Below, one piece after another: positions 35,393-43,621 of a stretch of 64,000 nucleotides of DNA (the stretch's first letter is position 1; each line of letters begins with the position of its first letter). The stretch spans positions 620,001 to 684,000 of the forward strand of contig NZ_JAFKCW010000001.1 in assembly GCF_017254835.1 (NCBI RefSeq), read 5' to 3'. Origin of the DNA: Algoriphagus aestuariicola (lineage in GTDB: Bacteria; Bacteroidota; Bacteroidia; Cytophagales; Cyclobacteriaceae). The notes beneath the pieces are model-generated. The model was given only the letters and a program-made list of their open reading frames with translations, was not told where the DNA came from and did not search any database. The translations under genes and the position numbers were made by a program.

Positions 35393-35953
35393 CTACAAGC
35401 TAAGCAATGCACGGAAGCCCCGCGCTGCATAGTACGAGGAGGCGCCGTTGTGGTACGTGAACACGTGATCGTAGCGCCAGTCGCAAAAGATCGCACCTCC
35501 GAGTTTTCGGATGGCAGCGGGAGTTTTTACCCAACTGGAAGTTTTGGCGTCAAACCTTCCAAATTGCTGAAGACGTCGATATTGGTCCTCGGTGAGCAGC
35601 TCAGCACCCATCTGCTCTGCCCACTCCACGGCGGCATTTGCAGGTTTGTTTTCCTTTCTGGCATCGAGGGCTGCTTGGTCGTAACAACAGCTGCGACGGC
35701 CCGTCGGGCTCTCTGCTGAGCAATCGACGAAACAAATTTTTCCGGAATCGGCTTCATCGATTGCCACAACGTCGGGTTCGCCACCGGTGATTTCCATTTC
35801 GTGTAGAATGTCGATTTTGTCGGGATTGGCCTGGAGCTTTTGGATCACTGTGGACCATTTCAATCCTGGGTGGCGTTTCGTGTTTTTCTCAAAGCGAGTC
35901 TCCAAAACATCGAGGAGTTCTTCTTTGGAAAATTCTTTTTTGTTGCCGCTCAT
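35393..35953 (-). CDS. DUF4256 protein
   Basis: A 186-aa cytoplasmic protein that matches DUF4256 across its length: ELLDVLETRFEKN, GLKWSTVIQKLQ, MEITGGEPDVV, CFVDCSAESPTGRRSCCYD with four clustered cysteines, GAELLTEDQYRRLQQFG and GGAIFCDWRYDHVFTYHNGA. Function is unknown. I start at the ATG at 35953; a GTG two codons upstream is also possible. Co-directional with the M20 peptidase gene. Confidence 0.88.
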   Translation of the reverse strand: MSGNKKEFSKEELLDVLETRFEKNTKRHPGLKWSTVIQKLQANPDKIDILHEMEITGGEPDVVAIDEADSGKICFVDCSAESPTGRRSCCYDQAALDARKENKPANAAVEWAEQMGAELLTEDQYRRLQQFGRFDAKTSSWVKTPAAIRKLGGAIFCDWRYDHVFTYHNGASSYYAARGFRALLSL

Positions 35954-36308
35954 GAACACTTTTGGTTTATTACGATTTGTCTAAAAATAGACTATTGTTC
36001 TGAATTTTTTGAAGCCAATCTTCATCAAGTCGAACGAAAAACTACAATCTGGAGGGCAAAAAACGCACTTTTCCGGCGCTTCGTCGGGATTTTGTATTGC
36101 GTTTTAACCGATTGGAATTCAGGGCTTACAGTTGGGTTTTTCTGGCTACCTCTACGTGTATTTAAAAAAATAGGCACTTCACCCCAATCCAATTGCGAGT
36201 ACAGCATCGTAAGTCCCTGCAGAGCCAAGATTCGAATGCTTGATTTTGGGTCCAATTTTTTTTCCATGGAAAACCTAAACCGAATTATAAACCTAAAAAC
36301 AAACCAAA
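35954..36308. other. 355-bp intergenic region without a gene
   Basis: It separates the divergent DUF4256 and ferritin-like genes. I see a short dyad GTCTA-AAAA-TAGAC near 35970-35983, no RNA gene, no convincing ORF, and no exact TAnnTTTG next to the ferritin start. The stretch just before that start is A-rich. Confidence 0.5.
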
Positions 36309-37007
36309 ATGAAAAAGGAATTGATCAGGCCTCAGGGTTTGATAAAAAACGAAAACAGACGCCACTTTCTCCGGATGGGGACGATGACCGTGGCGGGTGC
36401 TGGTCTGCTGCTGATGGGTTGCAATGACGACGAGGATATGGGGCCAATCATGCCGGGCGCGGTAAGTCTTGGCTCGGGAGATTTGGGAATTTTGAACTAT
36501 GCCTATGCGCTGGAGCAGCTGGAAGCGGCTTTTTATGCGGAGGTAATGAAAGGCAGCTACTTCGCAAATGCATCCGCGGAGGAAAAGACGATCATGGGTG
36601 ATCTGGAAAAGCACGAAAGGGCCCACAGGGAGTTTTTCAAGGCGGCCCTAGGCACTAATGCAATCGGAGCGCTGGAAGTAGACTTTAGTAGCATTGATTT
36701 CGGAAATAGGACTTCTGTTTTGGGAGCGGCAAAGACTTTTGAGGATTTGGGAGTTGCTGCCTATAATGGAGCTGGCCAGTATCTGGAAAGCGCAGATTTG
36801 TTGTTGATTGCCGGGAAAATCGTATCCGTGGAGGCGCGCCATGCCGCAGCCATTCGGGATTTGATCAATCCGGGTTCGGCGGATTTTGCTGGAGATGACA
36901 TCATCGATGCCAACGGCCTCGAGCGCACACTGAATTTCACAGAGGTATTGACTGCTGCCAAGACCTATGTCAAGACGGACATCGACTTCAGCCAACTACC
37001 GAGCTAA
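36309..37007 (+). CDS. Tat-exported ferritin-like lipoprotein
   Basis: A 232-aa protein with a twin-arginine motif (Arg17-Arg18, RRHFLRMG) and a lipobox (LLLMGC, Cys38). A ferritin-like four-helix domain follows: YALEQLEAAFY, EKHERAHREFF, FEDLGVAAYNGAGQY and IVSVEARHAAAI supply Glu/His metal ligands. Family members (Ferritin_2 / desiccation-related type) are mostly uncharacterised. Tat export implies folding in the cytoplasm, possibly with metal loaded. The next gene, 24 bp downstream, is a paralogue. Confidence 0.88.
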   Translation: MKKELIRPQGLIKNENRRHFLRMGTMTVAGAGLLLMGCNDDEDMGPIMPGAVSLGSGDLGILNYAYALEQLEAAFYAEVMKGSYFANASAEEKTIMGDLEKHERAHREFFKAALGTNAIGALEVDFSSIDFGNRTSVLGAAKTFEDLGVAAYNGAGQYLESADLLLIAGKIVSVEARHAAAIRDLINPGSADFAGDDIIDANGLERTLNFTEVLTAAKTYVKTDIDFSQLPS

Positions 37008-37031
37008 TCCACTATTTAAACCACACAAGAC

Positions 37032-37859
37032 ATGAACCTGATCAAATTATTAGATAGCATGTGTCCCGACACCAAGAGTGCAGAGGACAAAGACAGATTT
37101 TATTCCCGAAGAGACGCATTCCGTGAGTTTGGGAGTTTAAGTAAGAAAGTAGCGATCGCAGCTGTACCGCTTGCGGTTTTGAATTCCATTCCTCATGTGG
37201 CCAAAGCAGATACGGCCAGCTTGCTGGGCGTATTGAATTATGCCTTGACGCTGGAGCACCTAGAATACCGCTACTACCAGATGGGCTTGGATTCAGGAGT
37301 GATTGATTCTGCGGAGCGGGTCATCTTCCAGAAAATCCGAGATCATGAATTGGCCCACGTTAATTTTCTCCAGGATGTGATCAGCAATGTGCTACAGGGA
37401 ACGCCAGTCCCAGAGCCTGAGTTTGATTTTACCGCTGGCGGAAATTTCTCTCCGTTTACCGACTACCCGACCTTTTTGGCACTTGCCCAGGCATTTGAAG
37501 ATACAGGAGTGAGGGCATACAAGGGACAGGCCGCCAATGTGCAGGAAAGCGATGTGGTGTTGACGGCGGCTCTGTCTATCCATTCGGTAGAGGCGAGGCA
37601 TGCCTCCATGGTGCGCCGACTCCGAACCAAAAAAGGCCAGGATACGGTGAAAGGCTGGATCACAAACGCCTCCATCGGAACCTTGCCCGCAGCAACTATG
37701 GCCATCTACGCAGGCGAGCAAAATCTGACCCACGCCGGTGTAGATGTGTCCAACTTGACTGGCATCGATGCCGATGCAGTCTCCGAAGGCTGGGACGAGC
37801 CACTAAGCAAAGACGACGTGCTTGGAATTGCAGGTTTATTTTTAGGGAGTTCCAACTGA
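37032..37859 (+). CDS. Tat-exported ferritin-like protein (paralogue)
   Basis: A 275-aa ferritin-like protein with a longer N-terminal leader carrying a Tat-like YSRRDAFREFG motif followed by a hydrophobic stretch (VAIAAVPLAVLNSIP). The four-helix motifs match the preceding gene: YALTLEHLEYRYY, IRDHELAHVNFL, FEDTGVRAYKGQA and IHSVEARHASMV. It has no lipobox, so it is probably periplasmic while its partner is membrane tethered. The pair may form a mixed complex; metal, substrate and role are unknown. A hairpin terminator follows. Confidence 0.86.
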   Translation: MNLIKLLDSMCPDTKSAEDKDRFYSRRDAFREFGSLSKKVAIAAVPLAVLNSIPHVAKADTASLLGVLNYALTLEHLEYRYYQMGLDSGVIDSAERVIFQKIRDHELAHVNFLQDVISNVLQGTPVPEPEFDFTAGGNFSPFTDYPTFLALAQAFEDTGVRAYKGQAANVQESDVVLTAALSIHSVEARHASMVRRLRTKKGQDTVKGWITNASIGTLPAATMAIYAGEQNLTHAGVDVSNLTGIDADAVSEGWDEPLSKDDVLGIAGLFLGSSN

Positions 37860-37885
37860 TTGCTGGGTCGTAAATTGGAACTTAG

Positions 37886-37915
37886 GCCATCTCCGACAGG
37901 GGATGGCTTTTTTTT
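37886..37915 (+). terminator. Terminator after the ferritin-like pair
   Basis: GCCATCTCC (37886-37894) pairs with GGGGATGGC (ends 37907), with one G-T pair, across a 4-nt loop; eight or more T follow. Confidence 0.85.
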
Positions 37916-37959
37916 GTTTACCAGAAATCTCGAAGGCAGCGACTTTCCTGTACCACTTG

Positions 37960-38490
37960 CTAAAGCCTGATTCGGTACAGGCTACAGCGCTGGATCTTGG
38001 GAAAGTCCGCGAGCTCGGAGTGGTCAAAATCTTTCCAATACTCCATTCCAATTTTTTTCATCACCTGGATGGACGCAGTGTTGCCCACCGAAGCCATGGA
38101 AAGCACCTCGTTGACCCCCTTTTGCTTGGCAAAGTCTAAGCAGGCTAAGGCCCCCTCTGTGGTGAGGCCTTGGTTCCACCATTTTTTTCCAAGCCTCCAG
38201 CCTATGTCCACACATGGCGTGAAATCTGCCTCGAAGGTCTTCCATCCGAGGCCTATCGTCCCGATCAATTCCTTGGTCTCCAGTAAATCTACTGCGAAAT
38301 AGCAAAAGCCCTTTTCCTCAAAAAGCCAAAGCATCCGATCGATCATCGCTTGGGTTTCTTCCCTGGAAAGCGGCTTTTGAAAAAAGCGCATGACCTCTTT
38401 GTCAGCATTGATAGCCGTGAAATCGTCCAAGTCAAAGGGCTGCCAAGTGCGAAACCCTAGACGGGGAGTGGAAAAAAGATAGGCGTTCAT
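37960..38490 (-). CDS. GNAT acetyltransferase, RimJ/RimL-like
   Basis: A 176-aa N-acetyltransferase with the RimJ/RimL-type opening (STPRLGFRTWQPFDLDDF), a central YFAVDLLETKELIGTIGL strand pair, the acetyl-CoA loop region GWRLGKKWWNQGLTTEGALA and ASVGNTASIQVMKKIGMEY near the end. The substrate may be a protein N-terminus or a small molecule and cannot be told from sequence. It lies downstream of dinB on the same strand with a 115-bp gap. Confidence 0.88.
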   Translation of the reverse strand: MNAYLFSTPRLGFRTWQPFDLDDFTAINADKEVMRFFQKPLSREETQAMIDRMLWLFEEKGFCYFAVDLLETKELIGTIGLGWKTFEADFTPCVDIGWRLGKKWWNQGLTTEGALACLDFAKQKGVNEVLSMASVGNTASIQVMKKIGMEYWKDFDHSELADFPKIQRCSLYRIRL

Positions 38491-38605
38491 AGTGTCGAAA
38501 AAGGCGGATATCTCAGTGGGCGTCGAAAATAGTCAGATTTCGGCCAAGGTCACAAGCCCGCACAATCTTCTTTCCGAGAACTCCACTGGGGATCGCCTGT
38601 TGATT

Positions 38606-39802
38606 CTAAATCTCCATGCCGTTGAAGGGATTGAAACGGCGGCGGTCGAGTCCCAATCCCACGGCTCGGCATACCGTTTTTTCGCCGTATTTGCCATTAA
38701 GTCGGTCAAGGGCCTGGTAGAGGTTGACCCGTTCCTCCGTGTCCTCAAACAGCCTTATTTGATAGTTGCCATGCACGAGCGAACTAAGGCGTACTCCGAT
38801 TAGACGAAGTGGAAGGGGGTGTTTGGGGCTGTAAATTTTGCGGAAAAGATCCTTGACGACGGGGATCAGCGAATGGTCCGCAGAAGTGTAAGGGATGTGA
38901 TGCTGCAAGGTATGTGTGTCAAAATTGGAATATCGCACCTTGATGCTGACGCAGGAAGTCATTTGCTGCCTCTTCCTCAGCGTGCTGCTAAGCTGCTCAG
39001 TCATGGTGACAAGTGTGGTTTCCAGCTTTTTGATGTCCATGGTATCCTCCCCGAATGTGTTTTCCGAGGATACCGATTTGGCCTCGGAGTAAGGTATGAT
39101 AGGCGAAAGATCGATTCCGTTTGCTTTTTTCCAGATCATCTTCCCATGTTTGCCAAATGCCGTCTCCAGCACTTCGATCGGCATCTCCTGCAGACTGGAT
39201 ACCTTCAGAATGCCCATTTTTTGGAGTTTAAGACAGGTTTTTTCACCGATCATGGGGATTTTTCGGACGGGGAGGGGAGCGAGAAAAGACTTTTCCTCAC
39301 CGTAGTGGATCTGGATTTCGTTGTTGGGCTTGGCCTCCCCGGTGGCAATTTTGGAAACCGTCTTGTTTTCTGATATTCCCATTGAAATATTCAGGCCACT
39401 CTGTCGAATGATTTTCTGGCGTAATTCCTTGGCCAATTTGACGCTACCAAAGAAACGGTCCGTCCCAGTGAGGTCGATATAAAATTCATCTACGGACGAC
39501 TTTTCAAAGAGAGGAACGCTGTCTCGGATTATCTCGGTGACTTCCTTGGATTTTTGGCTGTATTTCTCATAGCTCCCCGGGACTATTACCGCATCAGGAC
39601 AAAGTTTCAATGCCGTTCGCATGGGCATGGCGGAGTGGACTCCGAATTTCCTTGCCTCGTAGCTGCATGATGCCACAACCCCTCGGCCGGCCGATCCTCC
39701 CACCAAAACTGGTTTTCCGATGAGACTGGGGTCATAGAGTCGCTCTACCGACACAAAGAATGTATCCAGATCCATGTGCACGATACATCTTTTTTCATCC
39801 AT
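38606..39802 (-). CDS. dinB: DNA polymerase IV (Y-family)
   Basis: A 398-aa translesion polymerase. The Y-family motifs are clear: IVHMDLDTFFVSVERL (metal Asp), GGSAGRGVVASCSYEARKFG, the acidic pair SVDEFYIDLTG, and KTVSKIATGEAKPNN. Helix-hairpin-helix and little-finger domains follow. The C-terminus lacks an obvious beta-clamp QLxLF motif in its last residues; an internal YQIRLFED may serve. It diverges from a LexA-like repressor gene 67-100 bp away, suggesting damage-induced control by that protein (inference). Confidence 0.95.
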   Translation of the reverse strand: MDEKRCIVHMDLDTFFVSVERLYDPSLIGKPVLVGGSAGRGVVASCSYEARKFGVHSAMPMRTALKLCPDAVIVPGSYEKYSQKSKEVTEIIRDSVPLFEKSSVDEFYIDLTGTDRFFGSVKLAKELRQKIIRQSGLNISMGISENKTVSKIATGEAKPNNEIQIHYGEEKSFLAPLPVRKIPMIGEKTCLKLQKMGILKVSSLQEMPIEVLETAFGKHGKMIWKKANGIDLSPIIPYSEAKSVSSENTFGEDTMDIKKLETTLVTMTEQLSSTLRKRQQMTSCVSIKVRYSNFDTHTLQHHIPYTSADHSLIPVVKDLFRKIYSPKHPLPLRLIGVRLSSLVHGNYQIRLFEDTEERVNLYQALDRLNGKYGEKTVCRAVGLGLDRRRFNPFNGMEI

Positions 39803-39807
39803 TAGTT

Positions 39808-39837
39808 TGTTTATTATATTGACATTTTAATGTTTAT
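39808..39837. promoter_or_regulatory. Candidate operators between dinB and the S24 repressor
   Basis: The direct repeat TGTTTAT occurs at 39808-39814 and 39831-39837 (23 bp apart, about two helical turns), and the dyad ACATT-TT-AATGT spans 39822-39833 between and overlapping them. The whole dinB/repressor gap is very AT-rich. These are the best repressor-binding candidates, based on position only. Confidence 0.4.
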
Positions 39838-39854
39838 AAATTAATCAATTTCTT

Positions 39855-39862
39855 TAAATTTG
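39855..39862 (+). promoter_or_regulatory. Candidate -7 box of the S24 repressor gene
   Basis: TAAATTTG is an exact TAnnTTTG, 7 nt before the first in-frame ATG (39870) and 40 nt before the preferred ATG (39903). Confidence 0.45.
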
Positions 39863-39902
39863 ATTTGTCATGAAGACGGGAATTGTCGTGATAGTAAAAA
39901 AC

Positions 39903-40598
39903 ATGAATCTCAACTCGAACTTAAAAATCCTTAGAAAGAAGCGGGGAATCACACAGGAAAACATGGCGGATGGCCTGGGCATTAGCCGGTCCAAACTTGC
40001 TGGCTATGAATCCAGCATAAACCCGCCCTTGGATACTTTGGTCAGGATTTCGGATTATTTCGGCGTGTCCACGGATATCCTTCTCCGTGAAGATCTCAGC
40101 TCCTACTCGGAATTTAAGCTGAGGGAGTTGCTTGAAACCGATCAGTTTCTGAGGGGAAGAAAGCTGAGAATCCTGACAACGACGGTGGACCAAGATGGGA
40201 GGGAGCTGATCGAGGTGGTGTCCCAACGTGTGAAGGCGAGCTATATGGCAGGCTTTTCAGATCCGGAATTTATTGCGGAGTTGCCCCGTTTTTCTCTGCC
40301 TTTTCTCCCGACAGACAGAAAACATAGGGTGTTTCAAGTGGATGGAGATTCCATGCTGCCAATCCAAGATGGCACTTGGATCGTATGTGAATATGTGGAC
40401 GATTGGACATCGATCAAAGACGGCGAACGCTATGTCATCTTAACGGAGCAGGACGGCGTTACTTTCAAGATCGCCTACAACCGAATCAAAGAGGAACAAA
40501 AACTTCTGCTTTGCTCGGCGAATCCAATCTATGTCCCGTTTGAAGTAGGGGCGGAGCAGATCAGGGAGGTGTGGAAATATAGGTTGGCAATAAGCTGA
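39903..40598 (+). CDS. XRE-S24 (LexA/CI-like) self-cleaving repressor
   Basis: A 231-aa regulator with an N-terminal XRE helix-turn-helix (LRKKRGITQENMADGLGISR) and a C-terminal S24 peptidase domain. Numbered from this ATG, a LexA-like cleavage site Ala116-Gly117 (YMAGF) is followed by catalytic Ser150 (VDGDSML) and Lys189 (GVTFKIAY). The Ala-Ser and Ser-Lys spacings (34 and 39) are close to E. coli LexA (35 and 37). An ATG at 39870 would add 11 residues; I prefer 39903 because the domain begins there. Divergent from dinB, which is its likely target. Confidence 0.88.
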   Translation: MNLNSNLKILRKKRGITQENMADGLGISRSKLAGYESSINPPLDTLVRISDYFGVSTDILLREDLSSYSEFKLRELLETDQFLRGRKLRILTTTVDQDGRELIEVVSQRVKASYMAGFSDPEFIAELPRFSLPFLPTDRKHRVFQVDGDSMLPIQDGTWIVCEYVDDWTSIKDGERYVILTEQDGVTFKIAYNRIKEEQKLLLCSANPIYVPFEVGAEQIREVWKYRLAIS

Positions 40599-40662
40599 TC
40601 TTTATCCAGCTCCAATACTCGGCTTGACTTTGTCCCTGATGTCTAAAAAAATATGATTTTCC

Positions 40663-41130
40663 ATGCCTGTAATCTATTCTCCCATTGGCAATATCCGCAT
40701 CAGCTCACAAGACGGCTGTCTGTCCGAGCTGAGGTTCACGGATCAGCAACCGGATGGGATTATTTTGGATCAGGTTCTCTTGAGTACTGTTCAGCAATTG
40801 GAAGAGTATTTTGAGGGAAAAAGGAAGATCTTTGATATGCCAATAGGCTTGGGAGGCACTGATTTTCAGCGGAGGGTCTGGATGGAGGTTGCCAAAATAC
40901 CCTTTGGGCAAACGACCACCTATCTGAAAATTTCCCAAAAGCTCGGAAATCCAGCAGCAATCCGCGCGGTGGGCGCCGCGATAGGAGCTAACCCTATTTT
41001 GGTGATTCTTCCCTGCCATCGAGTCTTGGGAAGGGACGGCAATCTCACTGGCTACGCTGGAGGTTTGAAAAGGAAAAAAGCCCTACTCGAAGTCGAAGGG
41101 CATGCTTTTCAGGGATCCTTGTTTTTGTAG
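40663..41130 (+). CDS. ogt: Methylated-DNA-protein-cysteine methyltransferase
   Basis: A 155-aa suicide repair protein that removes methyl groups from O6-methylguanine. The acceptor Cys is in ILPCHRVLG near residue 120; RAVGAAIGANP and GYAGGLKRKKALLEVE complete the Ogt C-terminal domain. It has no Ada-type N-terminal regulatory domain. It follows the S24 repressor on the same strand (64-bp gap), extending a small DNA-repair neighbourhood with dinB. Confidence 0.95.
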   Translation: MPVIYSPIGNIRISSQDGCLSELRFTDQQPDGIILDQVLLSTVQQLEEYFEGKRKIFDMPIGLGGTDFQRRVWMEVAKIPFGQTTTYLKISQKLGNPAAIRAVGAAIGANPILVILPCHRVLGRDGNLTGYAGGLKRKKALLEVEGHAFQGSLFL

Positions 41131-41136
41131 GCCTCT

Positions 41137-41646
41137 TCAACAGCTAGTCCAATATTCGAATTTCACCAACTTTCCCCTTTCAAAATAAAAATGGCAGCCA
41201 TCGTCTCTGTTTTCAAAAGGTAGGCCTGTCCACTCCAATTCTTTTGTCTCCGAGGTTCTGATGGGCGAAGATTTCTGGTCGAAGAAGTTTTCCAGTTCTT
41301 TTTGGCTTGTCTTGCCCGAGAAGGAAAAGTTTTGGTAGTGAAGGATAATTTTTCCTTGAGCGTCAAAGTTCAGTTTGTTCAGATAATAGCCATCCGTACC
41401 GTTTCCTATCCAAATCGCATCCGGATAGCGCAATTCATAGAAAGCCATCCCCTGTTCATCTTCGGAAAAAAAGCCACATTCGTAGTAGACCGGAGTTTCC
41501 GTTGTTTTTCCCAAGACCTCCCAGATCAAAGTTTTGTGAGAGTGGAAAGGGAGATCCCCAAACTTCAGTTGCGCTGGATCAATGGACTTTTGCATACTTG
41601 GATCTGAGGAGAGAAAAGCTAAGACAAGAAAGGAAATGGGGTTCAT
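41137..41646 (-). CDS. Hypothetical protein
   Basis: A 169-aa protein I do not recognise. The N-terminus is short and hydrophobic (NPISFLVLAFLSSDPS) and may be a weak signal peptide. The rest is rich in Phe/Tyr/Gly with alternating strands (VYYECGFFSEDEQGMAFYEL, AIWIGNGTDGYYLNKLNFD) and ends in Cys. It begins 2 bp after the RidA stop on the same strand, so the two are probably one transcript. It ends 6 bp from the convergent ogt stop. Confidence 0.6.
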   Translation of the reverse strand: MNPISFLVLAFLSSDPSMQKSIDPAQLKFGDLPFHSHKTLIWEVLGKTTETPVYYECGFFSEDEQGMAFYELRYPDAIWIGNGTDGYYLNKLNFDAQGKIILHYQNFSFSGKTSQKELENFFDQKSSPIRTSETKELEWTGLPFENRDDGCHFYFERGKLVKFEYWTSC

Positions 41647-41648
41647 CT

Positions 41649-42158
41649 TTAATTTTCAAGTTCCACGATGACCTCTATCTCCACAGCCATATTGTTGGGC
41701 AGTGCAGCCACGCCGACGGCCGATCTCGCATGCTTGCCTTTTTCTCCGAACACCTCCACCATCAGATCTGAAAACCCATTGATGACAGCTGGATGCGCCG
41801 TGAATTCCGGAGCCGAATTGACCATTCCGAGGACCTTCACGAATTGCTTGACCCGACTAAGGTCCCCTGTCGCCGCTTTGATCACGGCGATTATGCCAAG
41901 GCCTGTTTCTCTGGCTGCGTCATAACCCTGTTCTTTCGTCAGGTCGGCGCCGACTTTCCCTAATACGCTTGGACCGCTGCCGGAGAGGTAGAGTAAATTG
42001 CCGACTTGTTTCCATTTTACATAGTTGGCTATAGGTTGGCTTACTTCTGGGATTTCGAGGCCTAGCTGCTTGATTTTTTCCTCAGGGGTCTGCGCCATAG
42101 CGGTTGAGAGGAAGCCGGTCAGGCAAAGGATTACGGCGGCAATAAGGGTGTTTTTCAT
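41649..42158 (-). CDS. RidA-family protein with signal peptide
   Basis: A 169-aa RidA/YjgF protein preceded by a signal peptide (AAVILCLTGFLSTAMAQ), so it is probably periplasmic, unlike cytoplasmic RidA enamine deaminases. Family features: YLSGSGPSVLGKVGADLTKEQGYDAARET, a VKQFVKVLGMVNSAPEF segment and ARSAVGVAALPNNMAVEIE with the conserved Arg. The substrate is uncertain. It heads a two-gene unit with the following hypothetical protein. Confidence 0.88.
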   Translation of the reverse strand: MKNTLIAAVILCLTGFLSTAMAQTPEEKIKQLGLEIPEVSQPIANYVKWKQVGNLLYLSGSGPSVLGKVGADLTKEQGYDAARETGLGIIAVIKAATGDLSRVKQFVKVLGMVNSAPEFTAHPAVINGFSDLMVEVFGEKGKHARSAVGVAALPNNMAVEIEVIVELEN

Positions 42159-42203
42159 TGGGGAAGGAAGTAAGATCTAGTTTCTAAGCTAAGGGATTCT
42201 CGC

Positions 42204-42211
42204 TAATTTTG
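42204..42211 (+). promoter_or_regulatory. Candidate promoter for the GNAT/USP pair
   Basis: TAATTTTG is an exact TAnnTTTG, with TTTC (3 of 4 to TTTG) 19 nt upstream at 42181-42184. The GNAT ATG at 42234 would have a leader of about 18 nt. Confidence 0.5.
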
Positions 42212-42233
42212 ATAGTCTTTTAAATCCGTGGCG

Positions 42234-42695
42234 ATGGCAAACCTACAGATTGTTTCCTATTCATCTGAATTAAAGCCTTATTTCGAATCGATCAACAAAG
42301 CTTGGGTCAGCAAGTACTTTTCCTTGGAGCCTTTTGATATAGAGCAGCTGGAGTATCCCGAAGAAACGATCTTGGCGAGGGGCGGAACGATACTTTTTGC
42401 AAAAATTGGAGAGGAGCCGGTCGGGACGGTAGCTCTGATTCCGCTGGACAAGAAAACCTGTGAGATGATCAAGATGGGAGTGGATCCTGCTGCCCAAGGA
42501 AAGGGTGTGGGACAGGCTCTTGGAGAGGCGCTCATCGAACATGCCAAATCCCTCGGTTTCGCCAAAATGGCACTTTACTCTAATTCGGTCTTGGATTCAG
42601 CTTTGAGGTTATACCAAAGGATTGGTTTTAAGGAAGTTGAATTGGAATGTGGCGCTTACGGGCGATGCAACGTCAAAATGGAGCGCTTGCTCTGA
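42234..42695 (+). CDS. GNAT N-acetyltransferase
   Basis: A 153-aa acetyltransferase. The acetyl-CoA binding segment MGVDPAAQGKGVGQALGEAL is canonical, followed by HAKSLGFAKMALYSNSVLDS and the C-terminal YQRIGFKEVELE. The N-terminal part (FESINKAWVSKYFSLEPFD) resembles small MarR-associated GNATs. A GTG two codons upstream (42228) is an alternative start. The substrate is not predictable. Next gene, co-directional, is a universal stress protein. Confidence 0.88.
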   Translation: MANLQIVSYSSELKPYFESINKAWVSKYFSLEPFDIEQLEYPEETILARGGTILFAKIGEEPVGTVALIPLDKKTCEMIKMGVDPAAQGKGVGQALGEALIEHAKSLGFAKMALYSNSVLDSALRLYQRIGFKEVELECGAYGRCNVKMERLL

Positions 42696-42796
42696 GCGAT
42701 CGGGAATTCCTAATTTTAATCAGGTTTTCGCCTGACAATTCACCAGTTTTATTTTCGGATAGAATCGGGAAATTGAAACTAAATACCGCTAATTTT

Positions 42797-43621
42797 ATGA
42801 AGATTGTTTTAGTTCCATTTGATTTTTCTCCGCATTCCCTTGCCGCTCTTCAGACAGCTCGGCGAATTAGCGCCAAAAACCAGGCAAAGATCATTTGCGT
42901 GACGGTGATTCCGTCCGAGGTGGATTGGGATTTGCTTTCAGACGAGGCAAAGGCAAAACATCCCGACCTGATCGAGCAGCAACAGGAAGCATTGGATGTC
43001 CTGCCGGGTTATATCAAATCTGTGGCCCCGGTCAAATCCCAATTTGAGCAGGTGATCAAGATCGGCGTGCCCTATGAGCAGATACTTAGAGTAGCAGAGC
43101 AGATGGCTGTGAATTTGATCGTGATCGGCGCTCACGGCAAAGGCTATACCTCCGGGAGTTTCGTCGGGTCCACTCTCCAGCGGGTGATCCGTTTGGCATC
43201 ATGTCCCGTATTGGCAGTGAAGCAGCCGCTGGATGGAAATGCCTTTCGCAAGATCGCCTTTGCCTCGGTTTTCAATCCACTCGGCAAATCGGCCTTTGAA
43301 AAAATCCTTCCGCTAGCCAGGGTATTCAAATCATCCATTCACCTTCTTTTTGTTAACACACCGGAGCATTTCACGACGTCAACAAAGTCCGATCAGGACA
43401 TGGCAGAGTATTGGCGTGGTCATGAGCAGTTTGTGATTCACCGACACGTGGTCAACGACGTAGACGCAGAGCACGGGATCAGAAGTTTTTGCGACAAAGT
43501 CGGCATCAAGCTCGTAGGCGTAGCATCAGGGGACCATCTTCATACGCCAGCCTACCAAATCGGCACCACGGAAACTTTGATTTTCAAGTCAGAGCTGGGC
43601 GTGCTGAGCCTGAAGGCATGA
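42797..43621 (+). CDS. Universal stress protein family
   Basis: A 274-aa protein with a complete N-terminal USP domain (KIVLVPFDFSPHSLAAL at the start, ATP-loop GAHGKGYTSGSFVGSTLQRV near residue 118) and a second, degenerate USP half without the G-x2-G-x9-G loop. Such tandem USPs bind ATP and respond to stress in ways mostly unknown. The frame is open upstream to 42647, but the USP domain begins at the ATG at 42797. Its stop abuts the convergent DUF6089 stop without a gap. Confidence 0.88.
   Translation: MKIVLVPFDFSPHSLAALQTARRISAKNQAKIICVTVIPSEVDWDLLSDEAKAKHPDLIEQQQEALDVLPGYIKSVAPVKSQFEQVIKIGVPYEQILRVAEQMAVNLIVIGAHGKGYTSGSFVGSTLQRVIRLASCPVLAVKQPLDGNAFRKIAFASVFNPLGKSAFEKILPLARVFKSSIHLLFVNTPEHFTTSTKSDQDMAEYWRGHEQFVIHRHVVNDVDAEHGIRSFCDKVGIKLVGVASGDHLHTPAYQIGTTETLIFKSELGVLSLKA

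Noticed and set aside
36025-36267. 80-codon minus-strand ORF in the 355-bp intergenic region
   Set aside because: No start context, no recognisable domain and an unusual composition; considered non-coding.
39870-39902. Eleven-residue N-terminal extension of the S24 repressor
   Set aside because: Possible because an ATG exists at 39870, but the helix-turn-helix domain starts at 39903; kept as an alternative only.
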